A stretch of 64,000 bases of DNA from Tachypleus tridentatus (taxonomy: Eukaryota > Arthropoda > Merostomata > Xiphosura > Limulidae): contig NC_134829.1 of assembly GCF_004210375.1 (NCBI RefSeq), forward strand, positions 54,676,107 through 54,740,106, in the 5' to 3' direction. This document shows, piece by piece, positions 12,443 through 22,984 of the stretch (within the stretch, counting starts at the first letter, position 1; each line of letters begins with the position of its first letter). The notes under the pieces were generated by a model. That model searched no databases and was not told the origin of the DNA. It saw only the letters and a program-made list of their open reading frames with translations. A program made the translations under genes and the position numbers.

Positions 12443-12668
12443 CAGGCTACACATGGTCAAATGGTAAAGGCGCTCGAGGGTCGCGAGTTTCAATCCCTGT
12501 CACACCGAACATGCTCGATCTTTCAGCCGTGGTGTGCGTTAATTACGGTCAATCCCACTATTCATTGGTGAAAGAGTAGCTCAATAGTTGACGGCGGGCG
12601 GTGATATCAGCTTCCTTCGCTCTGGTCTTACACTTTCATATTATGGATCGGCTAGCGCTTGAAAGTAT
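12443..12668 (+). mobile_element. SINE family A, deleted copy
   Basis: Starts caggctacacatggtcaaat, with the anticodon region deleted (gcgctcgagggtcgcg). Core blocks tcaatcccactattcattgg and aagagtagctcaatagttg are kept. Tail is lost after gctagcgct. Confidence 0.82.
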
Positions 12669-13204
12669 AACAAATAATAATTGTGGTATTAGCGTCTTTC
12701 TAGGGTAGTTAATTATTGATAAATAAATTAGAGAAGTTTGACCTGTTAATTATCCATAAACACGAGTATACAAGTTAATTACACATTAGGATAAAAACAC
12801 AATGTTGTTTTTCAGTTACTGTGTGACCATTAGCTATTCTAATATGTATCTTACTTTCTGTAAGATGTGGCTTACCAAATAAACGTTTTAAGAGTTATTA
12901 ACTAAATTCAGCCAAGGTTAGAACAAGATAGGTGGCGTTTTACTTCATTAGAATATATATGATTCATTATTTCAAGTGTAATTTGAAGTTGTAGAAAATA
13001 CTGCATGTTGAATTAGATCCACACACTAGTCGATTAGGATTCATTGGATGTAGTCAGAGGACCAATGTAATATAAATAATGACATACGTGTTCTATCGAT
13101 TCATTCTTTAAAGGCGAAATCAATTTCTAGTTTGTAAACATTTTTATAAACATTATTAAGAAGGCTTTAATGAAATACAGTGGAACGATTGATATATATA
13201 TATA
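12669..13204. other. single-copy AT-rich DNA
   Basis: Nothing recognised. Confidence 0.4.
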
Positions 13205-13322
13205 TTTTGTAGTTTAAATACAATGCTGCAGCATGGATTATCTGTGCCCCGCCCACCAGGGATATCGAACCCCGGATTTCTGTGTTGCAAGAACGCGGAA
13301 ACCCCGCTGTTCCACTGGAGTG
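13205..13322 (-). mobile_element. SINE family B
   Basis: Reverse B: tgtgccccgcccaccaggga, atcgaaccccggatttctg, gctgttccactggagtgct. The tail is replaced by a short TA run on the left. Confidence 0.82.
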
Positions 13323-13364
13323 CTTTCTCTTACCTCTGTCGTTTTTAGTGCATGTTACTAAACA

Positions 13365-13499
13365 TTTATTTGTTTGGAGTTCGTGACATGAGGCAATCTG
13401 CCCATAACTTTTATTTGTTTGAAGCTCGTGACATGAGGCAATCTGCCCATAACTTTTATTTGTTTGAAGCTCGTGACATGAGGCAATCTGCCCATAACT
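13365..13499. repeat. 45-bp tandem repeat, 3 copies
   Basis: Units start tttatttgtttg at 13365, 13410 and 13455 and contain tcgtgacatgaggcaatctg. Near-identical. The length is a multiple of three and opens a spurious minus-strand frame. Confidence 0.93.
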
Positions 13500-13512
13500 A
13501 CTCTTAATATTC

Positions 13513-13833
13513 AGGTGATACACTGAAGGGTTGGTTGTTTTGAATTTTGAGCAAAACTACACAAGGGCTATCTGCGCTCGCCGTCCCTAATTTAGCATAG
13601 CTGGTTGGTTACTTTGGTGTTTTGTGACATAAAGCCACAGTAAGACTAGAGAGAAGGTAGCGAGTCATTACCACTCACCACCAACTATTGAACTATTCTT
13701 TTACCAACGAATAGTAGGGTTGACAGTCACTATATAATTCTCCTCACAGCTGAAAGGGCGAGTATGTTTGGTGTGACATGGATTCTAACCTGCGGCCCTC
13801 AGATTACGAGTCGAGCGTCCTAAACACCAGGTC
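13513..13833 (-). mobile_element. SINE family A with extended tail flank and an internal insertion
   Basis: Reverse A starting near 13534. Two oddities: about 43 bp inserted between cctaatttagca and taagactagag, and a left flank (from tcaggtgatacact at 13511) nearly identical to the flank of the A copy at 44728. The head end at 13833 is worn. Confidence 0.83.
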
Positions 13834-14134
13834 GCAGACGAAACATACGTTAGAATATTTTCCTAACGTATAACATTTACGTTACATCTTAATACTTTGC
13901 GCTTGTTCTTCGTACAGGTTGTTTAAAAGTGCGAAATTATTCTATCAACAAAATTTTACAGCCTGTACATCACCGAGTCGGGAAACTACACATTTAGCAG
14001 TATCTGTACTTCATATAATCGTTCAAAGTTCTCTGCTAGGCATTTATCTATTTGAGGAATTATATTGTATATTGTAGTGTTTCCAAATGATAGAACCTCG
14101 AAACACATAGAATTAAAGTCATAAAATCCCTTTA
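13834..14134. other. single-copy stretch
   Basis: Nothing recognised. Confidence 0.4.
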
Positions 14135-14246
14135 TCAAACATGCTCGGTCTTTCAGTCGCAGGAGTGTTATAATGTGACTGTCAGTCCTACAATTCGATT
14201 AGGGTAGCCTAACAGTTGGCGGTGGGTGGTGTTGATTACCTCATTA
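14135..14246 (+). mobile_element. SINE family A core fragment
   Basis: Keeps aaacatgctcggtctttcag, gttataatgtgactgtcagt and acagttggcggtgggtgg. No head, no tail. Confidence 0.75.
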
Positions 14247-14307
14247 TCCATGGAACAAATGATGACATGTGACACTAGTCATAAAATTTATGGACTTTAG
14301 CATACGC

Positions 14308-14445
14308 ATCGGACGCGACGTAGTGGCATGTTGCGAATGAGAATATTCCAGGGTTCGAACCATGATATCCCACTCTCAGCTCTAGGAGCATTATAACTGT
14401 GAAAGTTAATTCTGTTGTTTGGTTAATGGTAACTGAGTAAACAAT
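14308..14445 (+). mobile_element. SINE family D
   Basis: Starts cggacgcgacgtagtgg, with gaatattccagggttcgaac (tRNA B-box-like) and then gatatcccactctcagctct. Nearly identical over 130 bp to the copy at the window's right edge. Confidence 0.8.
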
Positions 14446-14575
14446 GAGTGCCATTGCTAATTTGTTTTAACAATTGTACATTTAAGTATGGCTGTGTTTG
14501 AGCATTGGAGTCTCTGATTGTTTAGGCCTTACGTCACTTAAGATGCTATTCAGATAGAAAATGCGAATACATATG

Positions 14576-14625
14576 TAGATAAGATCAACGTTTCGGTCAC
14601 ACCTTCTGTCAAAGAAGTCTCAACG
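14576..14625 (-). other. gaaacgttg motif resembling a Penelope terminus
   Basis: Minus strand reads tgacagaaggtgtgaccgaa then acgttg. It resembles the end of the Penelope-like element at 29.9-30.9 kb and the general layout of a hammerhead core (CUGANGA, stem II, GAAA). The stem and first core are imperfect, so this is a suggestion only. Confidence 0.25.
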
Positions 14626-14672
14626 ATAATTAAATTGTACCGTTTCATTTATTCGTTTTCACTTTCTGTCCT

Positions 14673-14940
14673 ACTCTGCATGACCAGGTGGTTAAGACGC
14701 TCGATTCGTAATAGGAGGGTTCGAATCCCCGTCGCACCAAACATACTATCCCTTTCAGCCGCGAAAGAGTTATAATTTGACAGTCAATCCCACTGTTCGT
14801 TGGTAAAAGAGTAGTCCAAGAATTGGCGGTGGGTGGTGATGACTAGCTGCCTTCTCTCTAGTCTTGCACTGTTGAATTAGGGACGGCTAGCACAGATATC
14901 CCTCGCGTAGCTTTGCACGAGATTCATAAACGAACAAACA
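14673..14940 (+). mobile_element. SINE family A, near full-length
   Basis: Head from ctgcatgaccaggtggttaa (a few bases of the anticodon stem lost), full core, and tail agctttgcacgagattc followed by AAAC repeats. Confidence 0.9.
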
Positions 14941-15700
14941 CTCTTTGCCGCAATGTATTTTGTTGTTTTTGCAATTGTTATGTTTCCAGTACGCGCTGGT
15001 AAAATTAATAATAACTGACTGTTGTTTAGTTTCTCATTTTTATTGTATTAACTTGAATTTGTTTTAACCATTAGAATGAAAATCTAAAACAGCTTCTGAT
15101 TGGCTCTTTCCCCCTTCTTTGTAGTTTGGTGAACTCACCTAAATAATTGTACCCAAGACTTACGACAATAAATTACGGATATTCGTAATGTGATAAACGT
15201 ATTTTGTTTAGTAATTATCAGTCCATACTTTCTGGAGAAATACAAACCATAGTTTCATGTATAACTTTATCCGCCTCATTGGGTCGAGCCCGTTTTGCTT
15301 GGGCCAAGTGTTTTGACATTTCTTGGTGCCGCTGATTTTGGAAATCATCACAAATTTACTTTGGAACGCTGATGAATCGACCATTTCAATACGAAAACAT
15401 GTAGATTATACAGCGAGAGTTCGGTATTATCCTGTAGAAATACCACTCATTACAATATGTGTATGGGAATGACGTCCACTAAATTCGTTTTTCTTGTTTT
15501 TCGTGTGTCAAGGGGATAGCGAGGGGGTAACACGATCTAAACTCTGAAAGTCAATGCATTCAGCAAATAATCAAATTTACATTTTTACTTGTCGTGCAAA
15601 TCTTGGGAATGCTCATTTTAAATTCTTATCTTCCGCGAAATGATCTAAAAAAAAATGACCAGAAATCTTTGAGGCTTTGAATTGTGATATTTCTTACCAG
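14941..15700. other. single-copy DNA
   Basis: No repeat recognised. Short open stretches on the minus strand around 15240-15390 give no family match I can name. Confidence 0.35.
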
Positions 15701-16070
15701 CTATCGATCCCCCGAATGTTATACGGAACACGTCATTGACTCCCTTGAGTTATCTTTCTCTGTATGGTCGATGACTTTTAATAAGTTACACGTACGATGC
15801 TTTATTTTTAGTTTTAATGATATGAGTTCCTATGGCAAATGACTCTGTGCGCATACATTCGTGAAATTCATTCCTGCCCAGTTCAATAATCTCTTTCCAT
15901 GCATCGCTGAATTACTCGTTGCTAGGCTGGTGTGTAATGAAGACCCCTAGGGTCTGGCAAGCCGGGTCTTGCGCTACAACTAGTTTAACGCTTGTACCTT
16001 CGGCATGTTTACACATTACTGGCTCTCTTCCTATGAGGTCCAGAAGGTTTACACTGATAGAGCTTGATTA
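15701..16070 (-). other. possible decayed exon or ancient coding fragment
   Basis: On the minus strand one frame stays open for about 50 codons from roughly 16056, has one stop, and continues for about 38 more. The first part reads like protein rather than repeat (NLLDLIGREPVMCKHAEG, LVVAQDPACQTLGVF). A sequence resembling a splice acceptor (ctctatcag) precedes it and one resembling a donor (ggtaagaaat) lies near 15700. I do not recognise the family; chance is a real alternative. Confidence 0.2.
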
Positions 16071-16463
16071 ACTATAATATATGAACCAACTTTCCAACGT
16101 GATGTCTATTGTCGGCTAATTGATCATTCTGTATCAATACGCTAGCTTAGAGTGGGTTTCGATTTTATACTCGGAAGGTTTATAGTACACCTTGTCAGTA
16201 AACCGAGGTCTCGACTTTCGTCACATTACAAACACCGATTCTTCTTTCTTCCAGGCTGACGATAAAATCCCTTCATCCGATTTCACTGGCTGTGGATATT
16301 ATTAATTCATAGTATTTTTCGACTCCAAGAGAACGACTTCAATAAGTTACATTACTTTCTGTTCTTTGTTTTCATTATAACGACTGTAGGTCATCAACAT
16401 GTAGCTAGATATTAGAACTCGAACAACTTTATATTTTATGTTTTCTTGGTTCACTACTTACCA
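16071..16463. other. single-copy DNA
   Basis: Nothing recognised. Confidence 0.4.
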
Positions 16464-16694
16464 ACAGTTTGGCAATACTTAATCTTACCTTAACAACTAC
16501 AGCGGTACAATAAACATATACGGTTGTCTCCAACCTCCAAACAGTTTGGCAATACTTAATCTTACCTTAACAACTACAGCGGTACAATAAACATATACGG
16601 TTGTCTCCAACCTCCAAACAGTTTGGCAATACTTAATCTTACCTTAACAACTACAGCGGTACAATAAACATATGCGGTTGTCTCCAACCTCCAA
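16464..16694. repeat. 77-bp tandem repeat, 3 copies
   Basis: Units start acagtttggcaatacttaat at 16464, 16541 and 16618 and end gttgtctccaacctcca. Virtually identical (one tata/tatg difference), so recent. Confidence 0.95.
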
Positions 16695-16904
16695 TAGCTG
16701 AGTTACCACTAATTTTTACGTCATTCACTGGCACCAACAAGTCGAGATCTTTTATATTTATCTCACTAAGTTACATCAACAGACTGCTAAACATTTATGT
16801 TTGTCTTGCCAATTTCAACAAGCCAATTTGGAGAGCTTTTATCATAACCTCAACAACTTCAACAGTTTGATAAACGTTACTTTATCGACTCAACCTTGAC
16901 AATT

Positions 16905-17312
16905 CGGTAAACATTACCTCACTGACTTCATCTTTTAACTAGTCAGTAAACATTACCTCACTGACTTCATCTTTTAACTAGTCAGTAAACTTTACCTCAC
17001 TGACTTCATCTTTTAACTGGTCAGTAAACATTACCTCACTGACTTCATCTTTTAACTAGTCAGTAAACTTTACCTCACTGACTTCATCTTTTAACTAGTC
17101 AGTAAACATTACCTCACTGACTTCATCTTTTAACTAGTCAGTAAACATTACCTCACTGACTTCATCTTTTAACTAGTCAGCAAACTTTACCTCACTGACT
17201 TCATCTTTTAACTAGTCAGTAAACTTTACCTCACTGACTTCATCTTTTGACTAGTCAGTAAACTTTACCTCACTGACTTCATCTTTTAACTAGTCAGTAA
17301 ACTTTACCTCTT
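16905..17312. repeat. 39-bp tandem repeat, about 10 copies
   Basis: Unit: cattacctcactgacttcat, then cttttaactagtcagtaaa. Main variants are cattacc/ctttacc and single changes in the ctagtcag block. The flanking 200 bp on each side look like older, decayed versions. Confidence 0.94.
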
Positions 17313-17644
17313 TGACGTCAAAAGTCTGGCAAGCTTCTATACATTTATGTTAAGGGTCCCCGCCAATAATTTAGTAAATATATGTGTTTTGATTATTAAC
17401 TTCAGTATTTTATTAAGCTGTGTATTTTATTAACTAATCTAACTGTTTGGCAAATATTTTATAATTACTGTAACACCCTCAACTTCACGTAAACCTTGAT
17501 GTTTACCTTGACAGGTTCAACACCGACAGATCGAGAGGCTGTTATTTGTTCTTCATCGACTTCTGGAGAGACAACACTTTAATTTTTTTATCAACCTCGA
17601 AACCAACCATTCACCAAACTTTCATTTTCGGTTAATCACTCGTT
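17313..17644. other. decayed flank of the 39-bp array
   Basis: Scattered array-like phrases (for example tttggcaaatattt) but no regular period, and no gene. Confidence 0.4.
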
Positions 17645-17745
17645 TGTGTGTGTGTTCTGTTATAGCAAAGCCACATCAGGCTATCTGCTGAGTCCACCGA
17701 GGGGATTCGAACCGCTGATTTTAGCGTTGTATATCCGTAGACTTT
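17645..17745 (-). mobile_element. SINE family C
   Basis: Reverse C: GT run, gcaaagccacatcaggctat, ggggattcgaaccgctg, gcgttgtatatccgtag. Confidence 0.85.
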
Positions 17746-17760
17746 ACATTCGTTTTTTTT

Positions 17761-17823
17761 AGGGACGGCTAGCGCAGATAGCCCTCGAGTAGCTTTGCGC
17801 GAAATTAAAAAACAAACAAAACA
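17761..17823 (+). mobile_element. SINE family A tail fragment
   Basis: Only the last about 60 bp: agggacggctagcgcagata, then agctttgcgcgaaatt and AAAC repeats. Consistent with 5' truncation during reverse transcription. Confidence 0.85.
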
Positions 17824-18179
17824 AATACTTTACTCGTATTAATAGTTAAGAAAGTATAAGCTGGTATGGAAAAGTTTTGGGAGTTTTTTGGTTGCTGTTA
17901 ATCAATTTGCATATTAAATATTTGTTCTTCTCATTAAGTTTGTTGGATTTGTCTAATTAACCACAAAAACCAGTTTTTCAAACAGTTTTGTAAAATTAAT
18001 TGTGTCATTTGTAGACGATTGGACGTCACTTCTTATCATGGTTTGTAGCACCACAAACGATCAGTTAGGACTAATTATTAATTAATATTTAATGTTTTAA
18101 GCATATTTTATATAAGTATATAATAACTAAGGTTGTTTTTTTTATATAAGAATATTTCAACCTCTAAACAATATTTTTT
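17824..18179. other. single-copy AT-rich DNA
   Basis: Nothing recognised. Confidence 0.4.
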
Positions 18180-18240
18180 CATCCTACGTTTCGGCGACTA
18201 GTTCCGCTGACATCTTCGGAAGGGTGGTGAAGAATGTTAT
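18180..18240 (-). other. gaaacgtagg motif of hammerhead-like layout
   Basis: Minus strand reads ccgaagatgtcagcgg, then ctagtcgccgaaacgtagg. It ends in the same GAAACGT(A/T)G as motifs at 14.6, 30.86 and 62.3 kb. The core deviates from a canonical hammerhead and the stem is poor. Confidence 0.25.
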
Positions 18241-18516
18241 TTACATGGTGGTGGTGACCGGGATTCGATTCGTAGTTTCACGTTGAACTCTTGGATCCGT
18301 CCGGACCCACTCAACTAATTTTGATAGTTTTTATGAGGAGTGTTATAACCATTTCCTCATTAAGGGCTCCATTTATAACCCGATAGAACCTCCACTATGT
18401 TCAACGATATCCAAAAGTTTTTCATGTTAACATGAATTCAAATGACAAGAACATTGCCTATGTGACTTTAAACCTCACTTGTACGGCATGTTCTTAATAG
18501 TTCGACAACCAAGTCG
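18241..18516. other. single-copy stretch with a tRNA-like scrap
   Basis: Has gtgaccgggattcgattcg near 18255, which resembles a reversed B box, but not enough to assign a SINE family. Confidence 0.35.
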
Positions 18517-19549
18517 TATTTTTTACCTTACTTTATTTCCACATTACTTTTCACCTTACTTTATTTCCACATTTATTTTCACACCTTACCTTATTTCCAA
18601 ATTACTTTTCTCACCTTTTACTTTACTTCACATTACTTTCTCACTTATTTTACTTTATTTCCACATTACTTTTCTCACCTTACCTTATTTCCAAATTATT
18701 TTTTCACCTTACTTTACTTCCACATTACTTTTCTTTCACCTTACATTTATTTCACATTATTTATCTTTATTTGCTTTACTTACTCATTCATTACTTTTTT
18801 AATTTTATTCTTATTTACATTACTTTTCTAATTTTACCTTATTTATTTCCATTATTTTACTTTCACCTTATTTCTATTTCCATTATTTTTTCAAACTTTT
18901 TATTTTATTTCGCATATTACTTTTCACCTTATTTATTTACATTATTTTTTAATTACCTTATTTTATTTCTACATTATTTTTCTTTACCGCATTTTATTTC
19001 ACATTACTTTTCACTCTTATTTTTTTTTACATTATTTTCATTTTATTTATTCATTATTTTTCTACTTTATTTATTTTATTTCCATTACTTTTCACCTTAT
19101 TTATTTCATTTATTTTCACCTTTACATTATTTCCTTATTTTTATTTATTTCTACCTTTTTATTTTTTATTTCCATCTTACATTATTTTCACCTTATTTTA
19201 TTTACATTATTTATTTTCATTATTATTTATTTCATTTTACATTTTTTTCATTTTATTTTTTTTACATTATTTTTTTTCTACTTTTATTTTATTTCCACAA
19301 TTTATTTCATTTCTTTTCACCTTACCTTATTTCCATATTACTTTTCACCCTACCTTTATTTCCATATATACTTTTTACCTTACCTTATTTCCATATTACT
19401 TTCTTACCTTACCTTATTTCCATATTACTTTCTCACCTTACCTTATTTCCACATTACTTTCTCACCTTATCTTATTTCCACATTACTTTCTCACCTTATC
19501 TTATTTCCATATTACTTTCTCACCTTACTTTCCAACATTCCCAATATCA
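18517..19549. repeat. 1.03-kb nearly G-free tract with about 30-bp units
   Basis: Made of variants of ttatttccatattacttt and ctcaccttacc. The right third (from about 19320) is a regular array with a period of about 30; the middle is T-rich and irregular. I count only three G residues on the plus strand in 1,033 bases (18773, 18912, 18989). Two long plus-strand frames here (up to 263 residues rich in F, L, Y, S) are artefacts of the composition. Confidence 0.93.
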
Positions 19550-20161
19550 GGTTCACATCTGAACTTGATATTTAGACCTCTGGTCTTTGTACTCGGGAGG
19601 TTTCGCTTTTTTGCTTATTTTGAGACAGAGTGCGGTGACCTTAGCTTCTAAAGTCACGTGGCAATCAGTTAAGCAACAGATGATAGTAAATATTGACTAA
19701 TTTTTGAAGCCAAGGCACCACAGCGTTATAACAGATGGCACTTTGACGATGCTGTACTGTACAAGGTTGACTAAGTGTGTGTTATCAGATAAGTCGATGT
19801 AGACGTTTTCTTTGGTTTGTCTTAGGTTCAAATCCTATAATTTCAGAATTATTCCTATTTAGCTTATGGGAATCTTCTTTATTATGATGGGCTATTGAAC
19901 AGAAAGATTTGTGATAAAACATAAAGTAGAGTGAAGGAAACAGAGAGAGATTGTGATTATGTAAAAATAGAGAATCTGGGTGAAGGAGAAAGAGAACGAA
20001 GGAGAGGAATAGGAGAAAACAGAGGACCAGTCTTTACAAGTAAAGTAAAATAGCCTGTCAAACAATAAGAGTGATATTACATCTCAAACACGTTATTAAT
20101 CTGGGCGAACCGAATGAGATATTATTGGGTTTATGGCTCCGAATGTAATTCAGTAAGAACT
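19550..20161. other. single-copy DNA
   Basis: Contains a purine-rich patch at about 19925-20030 (gagagag/gaagga type). No gene. Confidence 0.4.
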
Positions 20162-20453
20162 CTACATTTAATTAGCTGTATTCATGATTGGGTGGATTTC
20201 TAGTTTTGATCTAAGTTGATGTACATTTAATTAGTTGTACCCATGATTGGTGGATTTCTAGTTTTGATCTAAGTTGATGTACATTTAATTAGTTGTACCC
20301 ATGATTGGGTGGATTTCTAGTTTTGATCTAAGTTGATGTACATTTAATTAGTTGTACCCATGATTGGTGGATTTGTAGTTTTGATCTAAGCTGAAGTACA
20401 TTTAATTAGCTATACCCATGATTGGGTGGATTTCTACTTTTGATCTAAGTTGG
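20162..20453. repeat. 58-bp tandem repeat, 5 copies
   Basis: Units start gtacatttaattagttgtac at about 20162, 20221, 20279, 20338 and 20396 and contain catgattgggtggatttcta. Copies alternate between gattgggtgg and gattggtgg, a one-base indel. Confidence 0.93.
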
Positions 20454-20627
20454 CAGTCTGTTCTGATTGGAAGTAAGAATTAGTTATGCCATATAAATAG
20501 AATAACTGAAATGTCAATTATATATAACAAGTAAATTATTTAGGCTAAAAACAACTCGTCTACATGTACGTTTGATAAGTAATCAATATGTTTGTTTGTG
20601 AAAACAAACCCAAAGAGTGTTTTCCCT

Positions 20628-20755
20628 AAGAGTTCCCCTGGTGGTTCAGCAGTAACTTTAGTGACTTACAATGCTGAAATCTGAGGCTCAATTCCACGAT
20701 GATGGACAGAGCGAATATAGCCTATTGCTTAGCTTTGTGCCATAAAACAAGAAGT
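20628..20755 (+). mobile_element. SINE of the B/C group, diverged
   Basis: Head: gttcccctggtggttcagca, then gacttacaatgctgaaatct. Tail: atagcctattgcttagcttt, then gtgccataaaac. It mixes B and C characters. Confidence 0.7.
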
Positions 20756-20810
20756 CGTTCCTAGTTTGGGCTCATAAGTTAGAGAGAAGGCAGATAGTCA
20801 ACAGCCCCTA

Positions 20811-21035
20811 AGTCATTGGTTCCCAAACCTTTTGCTCATGGGAGGCCGTGTGATGGGATAGCGAGGTGGGCGGAAAAAATATCATATTTATCAAGCACCT
20901 GAATGGTTCGGTTGAAATACATTTTCAAAGAGGTGGAGTCGTGTAGATTCGGAATGTTTGAAGTCGGCATGACGAAAGTTCTGGAACCTATGACGTTCCT
21001 CCTGGATAGAGAAATATAGCTACACAAATTCTTTT
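20811..21035. mobile_element. possible non-autonomous DNA element end
   Basis: Begins attggttcccaaacctttt, a phrase like the termini of hAT-type elements. No matching inverted end found by eye, and the 63-residue minus-strand frame inside is not recognised. Confidence 0.2.
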
Positions 21036-21217
21036 AAAACGACATATTTATTAGATAGTCAGAAAAACAAAATGATAAAAAAGTTGTGGGGAAACCAGTT
21101 TTCTTCACACATTTTCCTTTAAATTAAAACAAATTACGAACGCATTACGCTATATAAGATGACTGTCAAATCATAAGTCATTCACAACTACATGAATAGG
21201 AAGAAGAAACAGCATAG
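21036..21217. other. single-copy stretch
   Basis: Nothing recognised. Confidence 0.4.
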
Positions 21218-21556
21218 AAACTAATATTGTAGTCTCTTATAATGTTTCTGTAAACTAATATTGTAGTATCTTATAATGTTTCTGTAAACTAATATTGTAG
21301 TCTCTTATAATGTTTCTGTAAACTAATATTGTAGTCTCTTATAATGTTTCTGTAAACTAATATTGTAGTCTCTTATAATGTTTCTGTAAACTAATATTGT
21401 AGTCTCTTATAATGTTTCTGTAAACTAATATTGTAGTCTCTTATAATGTTTCTGTAAACTAATATTGTAGTCTCTTATAATGTTTCTGTAAACTAATATT
21501 GTAGTCTCTTATAATGTTTCTGTAAACTAATATTGTAGTCTCTTATAATGTTTCTG
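21218..21556. repeat. 34-bp tandem repeat, 10 copies, highly uniform
   Basis: Unit: taatattgtagtctcttata, then atgtttctgtaaac. All copies look identical apart from one tctc/tatc change in the second, pointing to very recent expansion or homogenisation. Confidence 0.96.
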
Positions 21557-21886
21557 GCAATTTCTTGTTCTCCACACCGTTTTATGTTTCGTGTTCAAGG
21601 AAGGCGTCAGTTCATTTTTACTGTCAACGAGTTAATGACAATTCCAAGTAATAATAACAGTTTTATGACTTGTACAAACACGAGATATTGGAAGCTTCAG
21701 TTTTGAGTTGCTGTACAAACTTACTGTCTTATAACTCTTCAACGATAAACTCGATTCCGTCAAGATTTAATAAAGTACTCACACTGTGTTATATCACTTA
21801 GCTTCAGTGTTAGTGGTAGTTTTAAAACTGTAAGGAGTGTTGATTTACATTGAAATTTCATCAATACTTCTTGTTCCTTATATTTT
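21557..21886. other. single-copy stretch
   Basis: Nothing recognised. Confidence 0.4.
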
Positions 21887-21899
21887 CTGCCAAGAGAGA

Positions 21900-22177
21900 T
21901 TGTTTGTTTGTTTTTGAATTTTGCGCAAAGCTACTCGAGGGCTATTTGCACTAGCCGTCCCTAATTTAGCAGTGTAAGACTAGAGGGAAGGCAGCTAGTC
22001 ATCACCACCCACCGCCAACTCTTGGGCTACTCTTTTACCAACGAATAGTGCGTTTGACCGTCACATTATAACACCTTCACGGCTGAAAGGGCGAGTATCT
22101 TTGGTGCGACCGGGATTCGAACCCGAGACCCTCGGATTACGAGTCGAACGCCTTAATACGCTTGGCCGTGCCGGGCC
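21900..22177 (-). mobile_element. SINE family A, complete, with 13-bp target-site duplication
   Basis: The best reference copy, 278 bp. On its own strand: tRNA-like head about 75 nt (A-box-like tggccaagcg, loop ctcgtaa giving a CGT anticodon equivalent, B box gggttcgaatcc), then ctttcagccgtg, a core with ctattcgttggtaaaagagt and tagtcttacactgctaaatt, and tail agctttgcgcaaaattc plus AAAC repeats. Both sides carry ctgccaagagaga (21887-21899 and 22178-22190), a perfect 13-bp duplication, direct evidence of retrotransposition. It codes for nothing; a SINE depends on a LINE for movement. Confidence 0.96.
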
Positions 22178-22216
22178 CTGCCAAGAGAGAGGAATCTCTT
22201 GAAATAGCGCGGAAAA

Positions 22217-22335
22217 TTTGGTTTTTCGTTTTATTTCTTGTTAAGCACAAAGCTGCACAATGGGCTATCCGTGTTCTGCCCACCACGGCTGTCAAAACCC
22301 GGTTTTTTGGTGTAATAACTATATAAAATTAGAGT
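22217..22335 (-). mobile_element. SINE family B
   Basis: Reverse B: cttgttaagcacaaagctgc, tatccgtgttctgcccacca, ctgtcaaaacccggttt. The head end decays into a short AT-rich segment. Confidence 0.82.
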
Positions 22336-22436
22336 TGAGTCGTTGCGGGGATAAAACGGAAATCCAATGTTCATAGTTAAAAACTCGTAATTTTTACGTA
22401 TGAAAATTACAATATGAAGAGAACGTTGGAACTTTG

Positions 22437-22938
22437 TAAACATAAGACATTATAATAACCATATAAACATAACACATTATAATAACTGTATAAACTGTAT
22501 ATTATAATGCCATTATAATAACTGTGTAAACATAAGACATTATAATAACTATAAACATAAGACATTATAATAACTGTATAAACATAACACATTATAATAA
22601 CTGTATAAACATAACACATTATAATAACTGTATAAACATAACACATTATAATAACTGTATAAACATAACATATTATAATAACTGTATAAACATAACACAT
22701 TATAATAACTGTATAAACATAACATATTATAATAACTGTATAAACATAACACATTATAATAACTGTATAAACATAACCCATTATAATAACTGTATAAACA
22801 TAACATATTATAATAACTGTATAAACATAACACATTATAATAACTGTATAAACATAACACATTATAATAACTGTATAAACATAACATATTATAATAACTG
22901 TATAAACATAACACATTATAATAACTGTATAAACATAT
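22437..22938. repeat. 27-bp tandem repeat, about 18 copies
   Basis: Unit: aacataacacattataataa, then ctgtata. Variants at one site (cacatt, catatt, cccatt) recur through the array. A multiple of three, so it opens long repetitive minus-strand frames (up to 169 residues) that are artefacts. Confidence 0.96.
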
Positions 22939-22984
22939 GTTTAAATTGTTATTTGATGAAGGTAAATTTTGCCCTTTTCTTTTT

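Noticed and set aside
18479-19562. Two long plus-strand frames (107 and 263 residues) rich in Phe, Leu, Tyr and Ser, at first sight like membrane proteins
   Set aside because: They lie wholly in the nearly G-free tandem tract. With almost no G on this strand TAG and TGA are nearly impossible, and the F/L/Y/S composition follows from the bases.
20811-21035. hAT-type transposon end
   Set aside because: Kept only as a low-confidence feature: one terminus-like phrase but no inverted partner, no 8-bp duplication and no transposase similarity that I can see.
22407-22916. 169- and 121-residue minus-strand frames with CYVYTVII-type repeats
   Set aside because: Direct read-through of the 27-bp array, a multiple of three. 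No other evidence of coding.
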